NCBI RefSeq assembly: GCF_963677315.1
Contig: NZ_OY781939.1
Location: 2,542,001-2,606,000, forward strand
Source of the DNA: an uncultured Sphaerochaeta sp.
GTDB taxonomy: Bacteria > Spirochaetota > Spirochaetia > Sphaerochaetales > Sphaerochaetaceae
DNA length: 64,000 bases
Direction: 5' to 3'
Position numbers and translations under genes: made by a program. This document shows, piece after piece, positions 1-7,423 of this stretch; position 1 is the stretch's first letter, and each line of letters opens with the position of its first letter. A model generated the notes under the pieces. That model worked only from the letters and a program-made list of their open reading frames with translations. It was not told the DNA's origin and did not search any database.

Positions 1-535
1 CCTTGAGCACCCAGGAAAGAATCATGTCAACCTGATCAAGGCCTTCTCCTTGGCAAGGGATGCCATGGATGACCCCTTCCTGTTGGTGCTCCCTGGTCCT
101 GACAAGGAACGTGCCGAAGAGATACACGAGGAGGCTACACATTCAGCCTATACCAAGGATATCCGTTTCCCAGGTTTTGTTGATTGGGATGATATCCCTC
201 TGTTGTATCAAGGAGCCTCGCTGTTTGTTCTTCCTTCCCGCTTTGAGGGTTTTGGCCTTCCTGTCCTGGAGGCTATGGCATCGGCAACCCCTGTGGTGAC
301 CAGCGATGCAGCATCATTGGTCGAGATCGGTGGACCGCAAACCCCACGCTTTCATCCTGATGATTACCAAGGTCTGGCAACCCTTCTGGTGGATTTGCTC
401 CAAGACAGAGAAAAACAGGAGTCCCTGGTTAAGGCGAACCTTGCTTGGGCAGCTTCCTTTTCTTGGGAGCGGACAACAGAACTGACCCTTCAGTCATTTC
501 AAACTACGTATTCTACCTATGAAAGGAGGCATTGA
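1..535 (+). CDS. Glycosyltransferase family 4, C-terminal part (5' end outside window)
   Basis: The reading frame is open from base 2, so the gene starts upstream of the window. The first visible residues, LEHPGKNHVNLIKAFSLA, resemble the segment of GT4 enzymes that opens the nucleotide-sugar-binding domain. Further on, the stretch SRFEGFGLPVLEAMASATPVV contains the E-x7-E motif that contacts the sugar donor in retaining GT-B enzymes. The gene ends four bases into the next candidate start and is followed by a priming sugar transferase, so it probably adds a sugar to a lipid-linked exopolysaccharide repeat on the cytoplasmic side. Donor and acceptor cannot be told from the sequence. Confidence 0.9.
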   Translation, partial: LEHPGKNHVNLIKAFSLARDAMDDPFLLVLPGPDKERAEEIHEEATHSAYTKDIRFPGFVDWDDIPLLYQGASLFVLPSRFEGFGLPVLEAMASATPVVTSDAASLVEIGGPQTPRFHPDDYQGLATLLVDLLQDREKQESLVKANLAWAASFSWERTTELTLQSFQTTYSTYERRH

Positions 536-537
536 GT

Positions 538-1740
538 ATGCCGTTTGTCATTCTTTTGGATAGTCCCATCCTAAAGCGCTGTGCTCAATTTGCTGAAAAA
601 CTTGCCGATCAACTCGGACAAACCAAGCTGATTGATATTTCTTCTTTCCCACAGGATACGTTACCTGATACGGTTACAGCGGAAACAGATGCCCATTTCA
701 TTCTTCTCTATGCGGAAAATGCCCTCAAAGTGGAGAAATGGAGAACCAAGGTTGATCTGAAAATCTATCTTGAAGCATCAAAAGTGGATATTACGGTTGA
801 GGTTTTTGGATCACTGCAGGAACGCAAGGGTGCGGGGAAATCGCTGTCTGATGAGGTCCAGGAAATTCTCAGGGAGAAGACGGGGGAGGGCAAGCCGTCG
901 GGGGAGTTGTCCCGTAATTTTGCCGATATCACCATTGAGGCAGACGAGATACTAGATGAGGCGGCCGTTTCTGTCTCTGGGTATGTTACCCGCATTGACC
1001 CGAAGACCAGCAGAGCGTTCCTTGACGCATCCAAGAGACGGGCACGGCTTGATCAGATGATTCGCCAATACCAGCATGCTACGATGACAAGCCGAAAGGC
1101 AAAGATTAAACGACAACTGTGGTTGTTCGTGGTAAAAGCAACACTTGTATTCAAACGTTTGATGGATATCGTGCTTGCCCTTACTGCATTGGTGTTGCTC
1201 TCCCCCTTGTTCCTTGTCGTTGCTTTATTGATCAAGATAACCGACCGGGGACCGGTGTTCTATGTACAGAAGCGGGTTGGGTTACATGGAGAGGAATTCC
1301 CATTCCCCAAGTTTCGTTCCATGGTACTGAATGCCGATGCCTTGAAGGATACCCTATTGCAACAGGCTGACCGTGCAGGGGATGTGACGTTCAAGATGAA
1401 AAAAGATCCAAGGGTTACGCCCATTGGACGGTTCATCCGGCGGTTCAGTATTGACGAGTTGCCACAGCTCTGGTGTGTGCTGATCGGGGACATGTCCATT
1501 GTAGGGCCCCGTCCACCGGTTCCCCGCGAGGTGGCCCTCTATACCCAGGAAGACAGGCGAAGACTTGAGGTTAAGCCTGGACTGACAGGAATATGGCAGG
1601 TAAGTGGACGTTCTGAGATTGGATTCAAGCAGCAAGTGGAGCTGGATGTGCTCTACATTGAGAGCCACGGGTTCTGGTTGGATTTGAAGTTGATACTTAA
1701 GACAATACCAGCAGTTTTGACCGGAAAAGGGGCATATTAG
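538..1740 (+). CDS. Membrane sugar-1-phosphate transferase (polyisoprenyl-phosphate glycosyl-1-phosphate transferase) with unusual N-terminal domain
   Basis: The C-terminal half is a bacterial sugar transferase (Pfam Bac_transf type) that moves a sugar phosphate from a nucleotide sugar to a polyprenyl phosphate and so starts repeat-unit assembly. Visible marks are the membrane hairpin at about residues 205-232, the FPKFRSM segment, the DELPQLW motif near residue 305 with the Asp-Glu pair, DMSIVGPRPP and KPGLTGIWQVSGR. About 185 residues precede it with no membrane helix, so it lacks the four-helix plus CoA-binding-like N-terminus of WbaP-type enzymes, and I do not recognise this domain. The ATG at 538 sits 8 bases after AAAGGAGG. 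A TTG at 532 is in frame but too close to that site. The enzyme ends just before a WecG/TagA gene. Confidence 0.88.
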   Translation: MPFVILLDSPILKRCAQFAEKLADQLGQTKLIDISSFPQDTLPDTVTAETDAHFILLYAENALKVEKWRTKVDLKIYLEASKVDITVEVFGSLQERKGAGKSLSDEVQEILREKTGEGKPSGELSRNFADITIEADEILDEAAVSVSGYVTRIDPKTSRAFLDASKRRARLDQMIRQYQHATMTSRKAKIKRQLWLFVVKATLVFKRLMDIVLALTALVLLSPLFLVVALLIKITDRGPVFYVQKRVGLHGEEFPFPKFRSMVLNADALKDTLLQQADRAGDVTFKMKKDPRVTPIGRFIRRFSIDELPQLWCVLIGDMSIVGPRPPVPREVALYTQEDRRRLEVKPGLTGIWQVSGRSEIGFKQQVELDVLYIESHGFWLDLKLILKTIPAVLTGKGAY

Positions 1741-1744
1741 GAAG

Positions 1745-2491
1745 ATGAGCAAAGATCTGGAAATTCTTGGACTCAATATTACCAACATCACCAAGGAAGA
1801 GGCTCTCGATCGCATTGATGCAACAACTGAGAGCCTGCATACCATGCACTTTGTGAATGCCCATTGTATCAACGTAGCTGCCAAGGATGCAGAGTATCAT
1901 GCTATTCTAGCTAACGCAGATGCCCTTTTTGCGGATGGTTCGGGTATTCGCCTTGCTGGTTCGACACTTGGCTGCCCCATTGTCGATAATGTGAATGGAA
2001 CTGATCTATTTCCACTGCTCTGTTCCCGATTCGCCAAGACAGGGAAGCGTATGTTCCTTCTGGGTTCTGCTCCCGGGGTTGCTGAGAAAGCAGCTCGTTG
2101 GGCAGAGGAGTATACCGGCTCTTCCATCATTGCTGGGACCTATCATGGCTATTTCAAGACAGGAGAGGAATCATCTGTGATCGAGGCAATCAATGCAAGT
2201 GGGGCAGAACTCCTGCTTGTTGCCCTCGGTGTTCCCCGCCAGGAGAAGTGGATAGCGTCAGTCCGATCCCTGTTGCAGGTCCCCCTCTGCATGGGCGTAG
2301 GGGCCCTGTTCGACTTCTATTCGGGCACAGTGAGCCGTGCGCCACTTTGGATGCGGAAAATTGGCCTGGAATGGGTCTGGCGTCTGCTCCTGGAACCGGG
2401 TAGAATGTGGCGCAGATATATAGTTGGGAATGTGGTGTTTATCGTCCGCCTCATGAAGTTGAGAATCAGGCAAGGAAGAAGGAGTGAATGA
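1745..2491 (+). CDS. WecG/TagA/CpsF family glycosyltransferase (GT26)
   Basis: This 248-residue protein has the usual length and landmarks of GT26 enzymes: FADGSGI near residue 60, NGTDLFPLLC near 82, the hallmark GVPRQEKWI near 160, and a basic tail with ARG/TRP-rich segments (LLLEPGRMWRRY) that holds it on the inner membrane. Family members transfer N-acetylmannosamine or a related sugar (from UDP-ManNAc, UDP-ManNAcA or UDP-glucose) to a lipid-linked first sugar. Its place four bases after the priming transferase suggests it adds the second sugar of the repeat. It overlaps the next gene by 8 bases. The sugar specificity is not visible. Confidence 0.92.
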   Translation: MSKDLEILGLNITNITKEEALDRIDATTESLHTMHFVNAHCINVAAKDAEYHAILANADALFADGSGIRLAGSTLGCPIVDNVNGTDLFPLLCSRFAKTGKRMFLLGSAPGVAEKAARWAEEYTGSSIIAGTYHGYFKTGEESSVIEAINASGAELLLVALGVPRQEKWIASVRSLLQVPLCMGVGALFDFYSGTVSRAPLWMRKIGLEWVWRLLLEPGRMWRRYIVGNVVFIVRLMKLRIRQGRRSE

Positions 2492-3881
2492 AGCAATGAA
2501 TGTAGTATGTGATTTTACCGATTCTCCGTCGCTTTCCTCCTCGGGGAGTGATCTTGATACATTGACCTGTTTTCTCCCCATCATGGGTAAACCCTTCCTC
2601 CATCATCTTCTCGGATACATTGCCCGTCTTGGTGCAAAACATCTGGCCATTTTCCTTTCAGATAATGCTGAGAAATTCGAGCAGTTCATCGGGGATGGTG
2701 AACGGTGGGGGATTTCTGTTACCTATCACTTGGTCAAACGGGGTGTATCGGTGAAGGATCGGGTTGCAAAATCCTCTTCATTTTCCGGTGATGAGCCTGT
2801 TCTCTGGTGCAATGCACGCTACCTTCCTTGCTTGAAAGAGACCCATCTCAAAGACCCTGCAAGATTCCTCACACGTGAGAATGAGGAGACTGGCTGGTTT
2901 TACAGCAATGCTACAGATCCTTCGTCACTTCCCTCCACTCCGCTTGAAGCACTCTGTGTTGCCGATGCCAAGGCATATTTAAAGACAGTGGAGAATGTCT
3001 TGTCCAGAAATGGAGGAACCTTGATCGTATTGGGCAAGGAACTACGTGAGGGTGTTTGGGTAGGAGCAGGTACCAAGATGCATCCCTCTTGCACGATTAT
3101 CGCACCGGTATACATCGGCAGCCAGGTCAATCTTGGGGAGAATACGGTAATTGGTCCCCGTTGTGAGATTGGGAATGGGTGTATCATCGATGACGGAAGC
3201 AGTATTATTGAATCCTCAGTGCTTAGTGGCAGCTATGTAGGAAAGAACCTTGAGGTACGCCGTTGTGTCGTCAACCAGAACACCATTTTCAACGTTGCTT
3301 TGGATAGCGCGTATGTAGCCAGTGATGCAATTCTGACATCCTCGGTTGAGCAGGAAGAACGATCACAGAACCTGCTCAGGGTGAGTGTAGCTTCCCGCTT
3401 TATTGCGTTTTTTCTCGCACTCCTTACTTCCCCGATACTGTTGGTATTACTTGGTATCAATCGGTTTGTGTACCGTCGGAAGCGTGAGAAAATCTCAGTT
3501 TTGGCGATTCCACAAATCGATGAGGGAAAGAAGCGGACCATTACCATCTCTACCCTCCGTAGACGTTCCGAGAAAAAGGGAGGGATCAGGTGGCACGCCC
3601 GGTGGATCTTCCTCCTTGGACTTTGGCAAGTGGTTCTAGGAAAATCACGTTTCTGCGGGGTTCCGTTTCGTACCACCGAGGATTTTGAGAAACTATCCAA
3701 GGAGTGGCAACAGCTCTACCTTTCCAGCAAGCCAGGCATCATCACTGAGGCCGACATCCTCTATGAAGAGTATCCTGAGGAGGAGATGCTCTTCTCCTCG
3801 GAGATGTACTACCATGTTGTCGATTCCTTCTCTTACAATGCGAAGCTGATTGCCCGCTATATCAAAGGTCTGTTCAGGTAA
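2484..3881 (+). CDS. Nucleotidyltransferase-like/left-handed beta-helix protein fused to a degenerate sugar transferase
   Basis: This reads as a three-part protein. Residues about 25-180 look like a nucleotide-sugar pyrophosphorylase fold (MGKPFLHHLLGYIARLGAKH), but the GXGTRLxPxTxxxPK signature is missing. Residues about 195-275 carry hexapeptide repeats of a left-handed beta-helix (VGAGTKM, IGSQVNLGENTVIGP, IGNGCIIDD). From about residue 303 a membrane hairpin (RFIAFFLALLTSPILLVLL) is followed by GLWQVVLGKSRFCGVPFR and SKPGIITEADI, which mirror the QLWNVLxGDMSLVGPRP and KPGITG blocks of bacterial sugar transferases. The catalytic Asp-Glu pair of that family is not there. It may be a non-catalytic scaffold or regulator of the adjacent priming transferase. 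GTG 2484 is used here. ATG 2496 is an alternative. Confidence 0.75.
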   Translation: MNEAMNVVCDFTDSPSLSSSGSDLDTLTCFLPIMGKPFLHHLLGYIARLGAKHLAIFLSDNAEKFEQFIGDGERWGISVTYHLVKRGVSVKDRVAKSSSFSGDEPVLWCNARYLPCLKETHLKDPARFLTRENEETGWFYSNATDPSSLPSTPLEALCVADAKAYLKTVENVLSRNGGTLIVLGKELREGVWVGAGTKMHPSCTIIAPVYIGSQVNLGENTVIGPRCEIGNGCIIDDGSSIIESSVLSGSYVGKNLEVRRCVVNQNTIFNVALDSAYVASDAILTSSVEQEERSQNLLRVSVASRFIAFFLALLTSPILLVLLGINRFVYRRKREKISVLAIPQIDEGKKRTITISTLRRRSEKKGGIRWHARWIFLLGLWQVVLGKSRFCGVPFRTTEDFEKLSKEWQQLYLSSKPGIITEADILYEEYPEEEMLFSSEMYYHVVDSFSYNAKLIARYIKGLFR

Positions 3882-3883
3882 GA

Positions 3884-4942
3884 TCAGTTGCAGGTTTCCC
3901 ACACACGCAAGAAGGAGTCAACCTTCTCTTGCCATAGCTTGCGCTCTGTCTTTCCTTCAATGAGAAGGATTCCCAGCATACCATACAGTCGTTCACGTGG
4001 ATAACGCCAGGATAGTTTTCCCAACCTTGCTTGCTTTACCAGGTTCCTTGCCAACAATGGGAAGTGGTGTTGCAGTGGTTCCCTGATAAACCCATCCTTT
4101 GCATAGGCATAGATATCTTTCCAGCTCCTATCGGTACGTTCCTTCTCTGTTTGCAGGAAGACCTGCACCCAGAGGTTTGCCATCTCTTTGAGATCTTCCA
4201 GGGAAGGTTCGCTGTGGGAATCATCTGGATGCACCTTGAAGTCAGCAGCTCGCTGATAAAGGTCCATGATTTTGGGAGATGGAAGCTGGGTTAAACCCCC
4301 AATCTGTTCTCTTCGGTAGGAGAGCGGTGGCTTATACACAGAAGCGGAGATAAGGAGTGCATCACCCAAGGCAAGCGCACACTTCTGGTAATTCCGACGG
4401 ATGAAGTCTGGATCTTCACTTTGCTTCACTTGAGTCTCTTTCATCGCCTGTAGGAGCCCTGATCCACGATTCAGAAGAAGTCTTGCTGCCTCTGTCTTCG
4501 GCAGTGGCTCCATCATTGAAGAACTTATCGCTTTCTTTAGTATGTCACGCTCACCATAGATAACCTTGTGCCCATCGAGAAGGTCCTGCCACATGAGTGT
4601 ATGGGGTAGGTTTGCCAGGCTTGTATAGGGAAGAGGCTTTCCGATATCTACATCAATACCCAGCTGTTGTTCATACTCTTTACGTGCATCATGTACAGCC
4701 TGAGGAATATCCATTGCTTGGTCAGTGACCACAAAGAGGTCGAAGTCATTGTATGGACGCTCTTCTCCCTCATAAACTACACATGCGCCTTCCCCTCTTC
4801 CATACCCACCACCAAGGATAACGGCCTGACAGTGTGTTCCAAACCCTTGGGCAATGCGCGCTCCCAATTCCTGAAGGGTGGTACCCAGAAAGCTCTCGAA
4901 TGTATCTGTTCCCGCGAAGGAGTACCGTTCATTATTGCTCAT
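3884..4942 (-). CDS. Nucleotidyltransferase-superfamily protein
   Basis: The N-terminal region carries the polymerase-beta-like nucleotidyltransferase signature: GGGYGRGEG, then about 15 residues, then NDFDLFVV with the two metal-binding aspartates. The remaining 250 residues are helical and basic, with no family I can name, and could be a substrate-binding or HEPN-like helical domain. It stops 2 bases from the convergent upstream gene and overlaps the next gene by 11 bases, so it is translationally coupled to a GT2 glycosyltransferase. It may attach a nucleotide or phospho group to a glycan or protein made by this cluster. That role is inference. Confidence 0.7.
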   Translation of the reverse strand: MSNNERYSFAGTDTFESFLGTTLQELGARIAQGFGTHCQAVILGGGYGRGEGACVVYEGEERPYNDFDLFVVTDQAMDIPQAVHDARKEYEQQLGIDVDIGKPLPYTSLANLPHTLMWQDLLDGHKVIYGERDILKKAISSSMMEPLPKTEAARLLLNRGSGLLQAMKETQVKQSEDPDFIRRNYQKCALALGDALLISASVYKPPLSYRREQIGGLTQLPSPKIMDLYQRAADFKVHPDDSHSEPSLEDLKEMANLWVQVFLQTEKERTDRSWKDIYAYAKDGFIREPLQHHFPLLARNLVKQARLGKLSWRYPRERLYGMLGILLIEGKTERKLWQEKVDSFLRVWETCN

Positions 4943-5804
4943 GAATTATTTCCTTAAGTCCTTGCAAGAATCCCTTCCTGCGACCTCGCAGCTGGGAGAG
5001 CCGTAGTATCGGCGAGCGGATCAAAAGAGAGGGATGACCTTTCTGGATTGCATAGACATAGTCGCTCTTTATCTGACGAAGAAATGGTAGCAGGGAGTAG
5101 CGTAGGAAGGATCTCTCCCAAGCCTTCCAGGTGAAGATATGGGCCTCAGCTCTTCCTTCTCCCTGGTGACGTTTATAGAACTGGGACGGGGTATAGTTAT
5201 GCGAGTGGTAGACTCGGGAGTCCTTTGTATAGGAAATCTTCCACCCTTCTTGTCTTGCCCGCCATGTCCAGTCGATGTCCTCAGAGTAGGTGATATCTGT
5301 CCTGAATGGCATACTTTCCCAAACTGATCGCCTGATCGCTGAACTAGCCATCGAAAAGCAGTGTTTCCAAGTTTTTTGTCTTTCTCCATCGCCAAACGTG
5401 TCCTCGGTATCCTTGGCAAACAGAGGTTTACAGTCAGGTCTTGGCACCTGTCTACCGAATACGGCAGCTACGCCTTCGCTGAAGCTTGCAAGTAGATATT
5501 CCAACCAATGTTCATCAAGAGGGGTGCAATCGGAGTTGAGGAATGCTACAAAGGGTTGCGATGGATCCACTGTTTGCATGGCGCGGTTAAGCACATCCCC
5601 CGGGATATATGTACCCTCTGGGACACGATGAACCGTTACATTCTGTGAGGCTAGATAGTCCAGTGTGCCATCACTCGAGTCGTTGTCAAAAACATGCACT
5701 GAAGCAGCAAGACTCTGGGCAAATACCATTGCAAGTGTATCTTTCAGGTAGGAAAGGTCATTGTGGCTTCTAATGACTACTGGGATTGCTCTTGCTTCAG
5801 ACAT
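4932..5804 (-). CDS. Glycosyltransferase family 2
   Basis: A 290-residue GT-A enzyme. The opening PVVIRSHNDLSYLKDTL, the DNDSSDGT nucleotide-binding loop near residue 41, the LNSDCTP metal-site loop near 90 (an NSD variant of the DxD motif) and the SEDIDWTWRARQEGW acceptor/catalytic-base segment near 180 are all typical of family 2. There is no membrane helix. The gene lies between a nucleotidyltransferase and an alkaline-phosphatase-superfamily gene, overlapping both, so the three are probably made together. It would add a sugar in the cytoplasm to a lipid-linked or other glycan. Donor unknown. Confidence 0.9.
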   Translation of the reverse strand: MSEARAIPVVIRSHNDLSYLKDTLAMVFAQSLAASVHVFDNDSSDGTLDYLASQNVTVHRVPEGTYIPGDVLNRAMQTVDPSQPFVAFLNSDCTPLDEHWLEYLLASFSEGVAAVFGRQVPRPDCKPLFAKDTEDTFGDGERQKTWKHCFSMASSAIRRSVWESMPFRTDITYSEDIDWTWRARQEGWKISYTKDSRVYHSHNYTPSQFYKRHQGEGRAEAHIFTWKAWERSFLRYSLLPFLRQIKSDYVYAIQKGHPSLLIRSPILRLSQLRGRRKGFLQGLKEIIHEQ

Positions 5805-6964
5805 CGGTCAATTTCCCCTTTCATGATGGCGTATAAGTCATCCAAGCGTTTCGGTTTAGGCTCTATTTGCACGTTTGAGGCATAGGAAGCTACCGATGCA
5901 TGGTGTTCTATGGCATATCCGTGCATGCCTTTCAAGGGTCTTTCTCCCATATGACTTGGCACCAAGAGTACCCCAGGGTTCAGCAGGTAGAAATCATCCC
6001 CATAGCGATTATTAGGAAAATCAATACCGTAACGATTCATTGTCTCCTGACTGAGAAAGGAACCACAATCAAGCGATTTCAGTGCTTCCTTGATTATTTT
6101 CTCAGCATGGGTCTTGAGGTACCAGAAGCGGGCCATCGTCGAGTCATAGACAGCAGCATAGTCCTTTCCAAACACCAGATCTGTATTTTCGATATAGGGC
6201 ATAAGATCACAGGTGCTCTCAATATCCGTCATTCCATGGTCCGAGAATAGGTGGATCCGTACTTCTTCATACTGTTCATGGGCAGTGGCTAGCAAAGTGT
6301 TTAGTTGTTCTTCATACCATTTGATCTTCTCTGCAACCGGACTTGCTTGTGTTCCCCATTGGTGCAGGATTGCATCCATGCTTGCCATGTAGAGATAGGC
6401 AAATTGCACATTTCTCTTCGGATCAGTCAGTGACTGGGTGAGTGCATTGAGGTTGTCTGTCTCGCTTGCTTTCCAGTCTGAAAGAAAGAAATCCAGCTTG
6501 TTATCCCTGGCATAATCCATGATGGTATCGCTGCCGCTATTGATACCTCCCTTCTGGTAGAGGTCCTTCTTCTCAGTATAGTCGAAGGAGGGCAGCAACT
6601 TGAACGGCATGTTGTAAATATTGAAGTACCCGGTATATCCAAGACGACGGCGTAGGATACGGCTTGCTATGTTGCGAACCCTGCCTCGGCTGGAAAGGGA
6701 TTTTGGGACCAGACGCATCAGTTGAATAAACAGACAGCGTCTGAATGGGGATTGCTCTGGGGCATAGGCGAAAAAAGAAAAGTGGCCATGTTCACGTGGC
6801 AGCAGACCTGTGAGAATGGTAGGGTCACAGGTAGAGCTGTATCCGAAGATGGTGTCCAGTGGTTGCTTATGGGTCAGTACATCATCCAGAAAAGGATGTG
6901 TTTTCATCAGATCCCACCCGAAAGCATCGATAAAGACACAGAGGCTGACTGATTTCTTTTTCAA
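5777..6964 (-). CDS. Alkaline-phosphatase-superfamily phosphodiesterase/nucleotide pyrophosphatase-like protein
   Basis: Marks of the superfamily are visible: FIDAFGWD near residue 12 (metal Asp), SSTCDPTILTGLLPREHG near 43 with the Ser/Thr nucleophile zone, an aspartate-histidine pair in SMDAILHQWG, and FSDHGMT near 240 (Asp-His metal ligands). Members hydrolyse phosphodiesters, pyrophosphates or phosphonates, or move phospho-groups in glycan decoration. There is no signal peptide or membrane segment, so it appears cytoplasmic. It is 11 bases downstream of the STAS gene and overlaps the GT2 gene by 28 bases. Its combination with GT2 and a nucleotidyltransferase hints at making or removing a phospho-decorated glycan. 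Confidence 0.8.
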   Translation of the reverse strand: MKKKSVSLCVFIDAFGWDLMKTHPFLDDVLTHKQPLDTIFGYSSTCDPTILTGLLPREHGHFSFFAYAPEQSPFRRCLFIQLMRLVPKSLSSRGRVRNIASRILRRRLGYTGYFNIYNMPFKLLPSFDYTEKKDLYQKGGINSGSDTIMDYARDNKLDFFLSDWKASETDNLNALTQSLTDPKRNVQFAYLYMASMDAILHQWGTQASPVAEKIKWYEEQLNTLLATAHEQYEEVRIHLFSDHGMTDIESTCDLMPYIENTDLVFGKDYAAVYDSTMARFWYLKTHAEKIIKEALKSLDCGSFLSQETMNRYGIDFPNNRYGDDFYLLNPGVLLVPSHMGERPLKGMHGYAIEHHASVASYASNVQIEPKPKRLDDLYAIMKGEIDRCLKQEQSQ

Positions 6965-6975
6965 CCCTTGCCTCC

Positions 6976-7308
6976 CTATGAAGAGAATGAGGCCAGAGCT
7001 TCCTCACGTGAGTTGTAGACTTCCATGATCTGATGCAATCGTACAAGTTCGAACAGCACTCGTACCGGCTTGGTGACGTTGCAAAGCTTCAGTTCACCCT
7101 CTTTCTGATTGAGTCTTTTCAATGCAAAGAGGAGGACGCCCAAACCTGTACTGTCAATGAATGTCACCGAAGAGAGATCGATAACCATGGTTTTCGTCTC
7201 TTCAAGATGTCCTTCCAACGCAGCTTTGAACTCTTTCGCGTTTGCTGCGGTGAGTGTGGTGATTTCCGGTATCAGCACTAAGGCCTGCGGTTCCTGGATA
7301 GTTTGCAT
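6976..7308 (-). CDS. STAS-domain anti-sigma-factor-antagonist-like protein
   Basis: About 110 residues forming one STAS domain. VMVIDLSSVTFIDSTGLGVL contains the DSTG loop with the serine that RsbW/SpoIIAB-type kinases phosphorylate and PP2C phosphatases restore. The start is set at the ATG at 7308, preceded by GGAGGAATCTCT; an upstream in-frame extension has no ribosome site. It heads a four-gene block with the phosphodiesterase, GT2 and nucleotidyltransferase. The likely partner is the 800-residue protein at 11958-14360, which carries both a PP2C phosphatase and an RsbW-like domain. No other kinase or sigma factor lies in the window, so the final target is unknown. Confidence 0.9.
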   Translation of the reverse strand: MQTIQEPQALVLIPEITTLTAANAKEFKAALEGHLEETKTMVIDLSSVTFIDSTGLGVLLFALKRLNQKEGELKLCNVTKPVRVLFELVRLHQIMEVYNSREEALASFSS

Positions 7309-7423
7309 AGAGATTCCTCCGTTCTGTATCAGCTTGTTGTCTCCCTGTATCATAAGCCAGATTAGCGAAAACATACAGACCTAACTATTTGCTTTCTTGG
7401 GAAACTCACTCTATAGTTGTGCT

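Noticed and set aside
1354..1884. A 176-codon minus-strand frame across the sugar transferase end
   Set aside because: Antisense to two well-supported genes; no family pattern.
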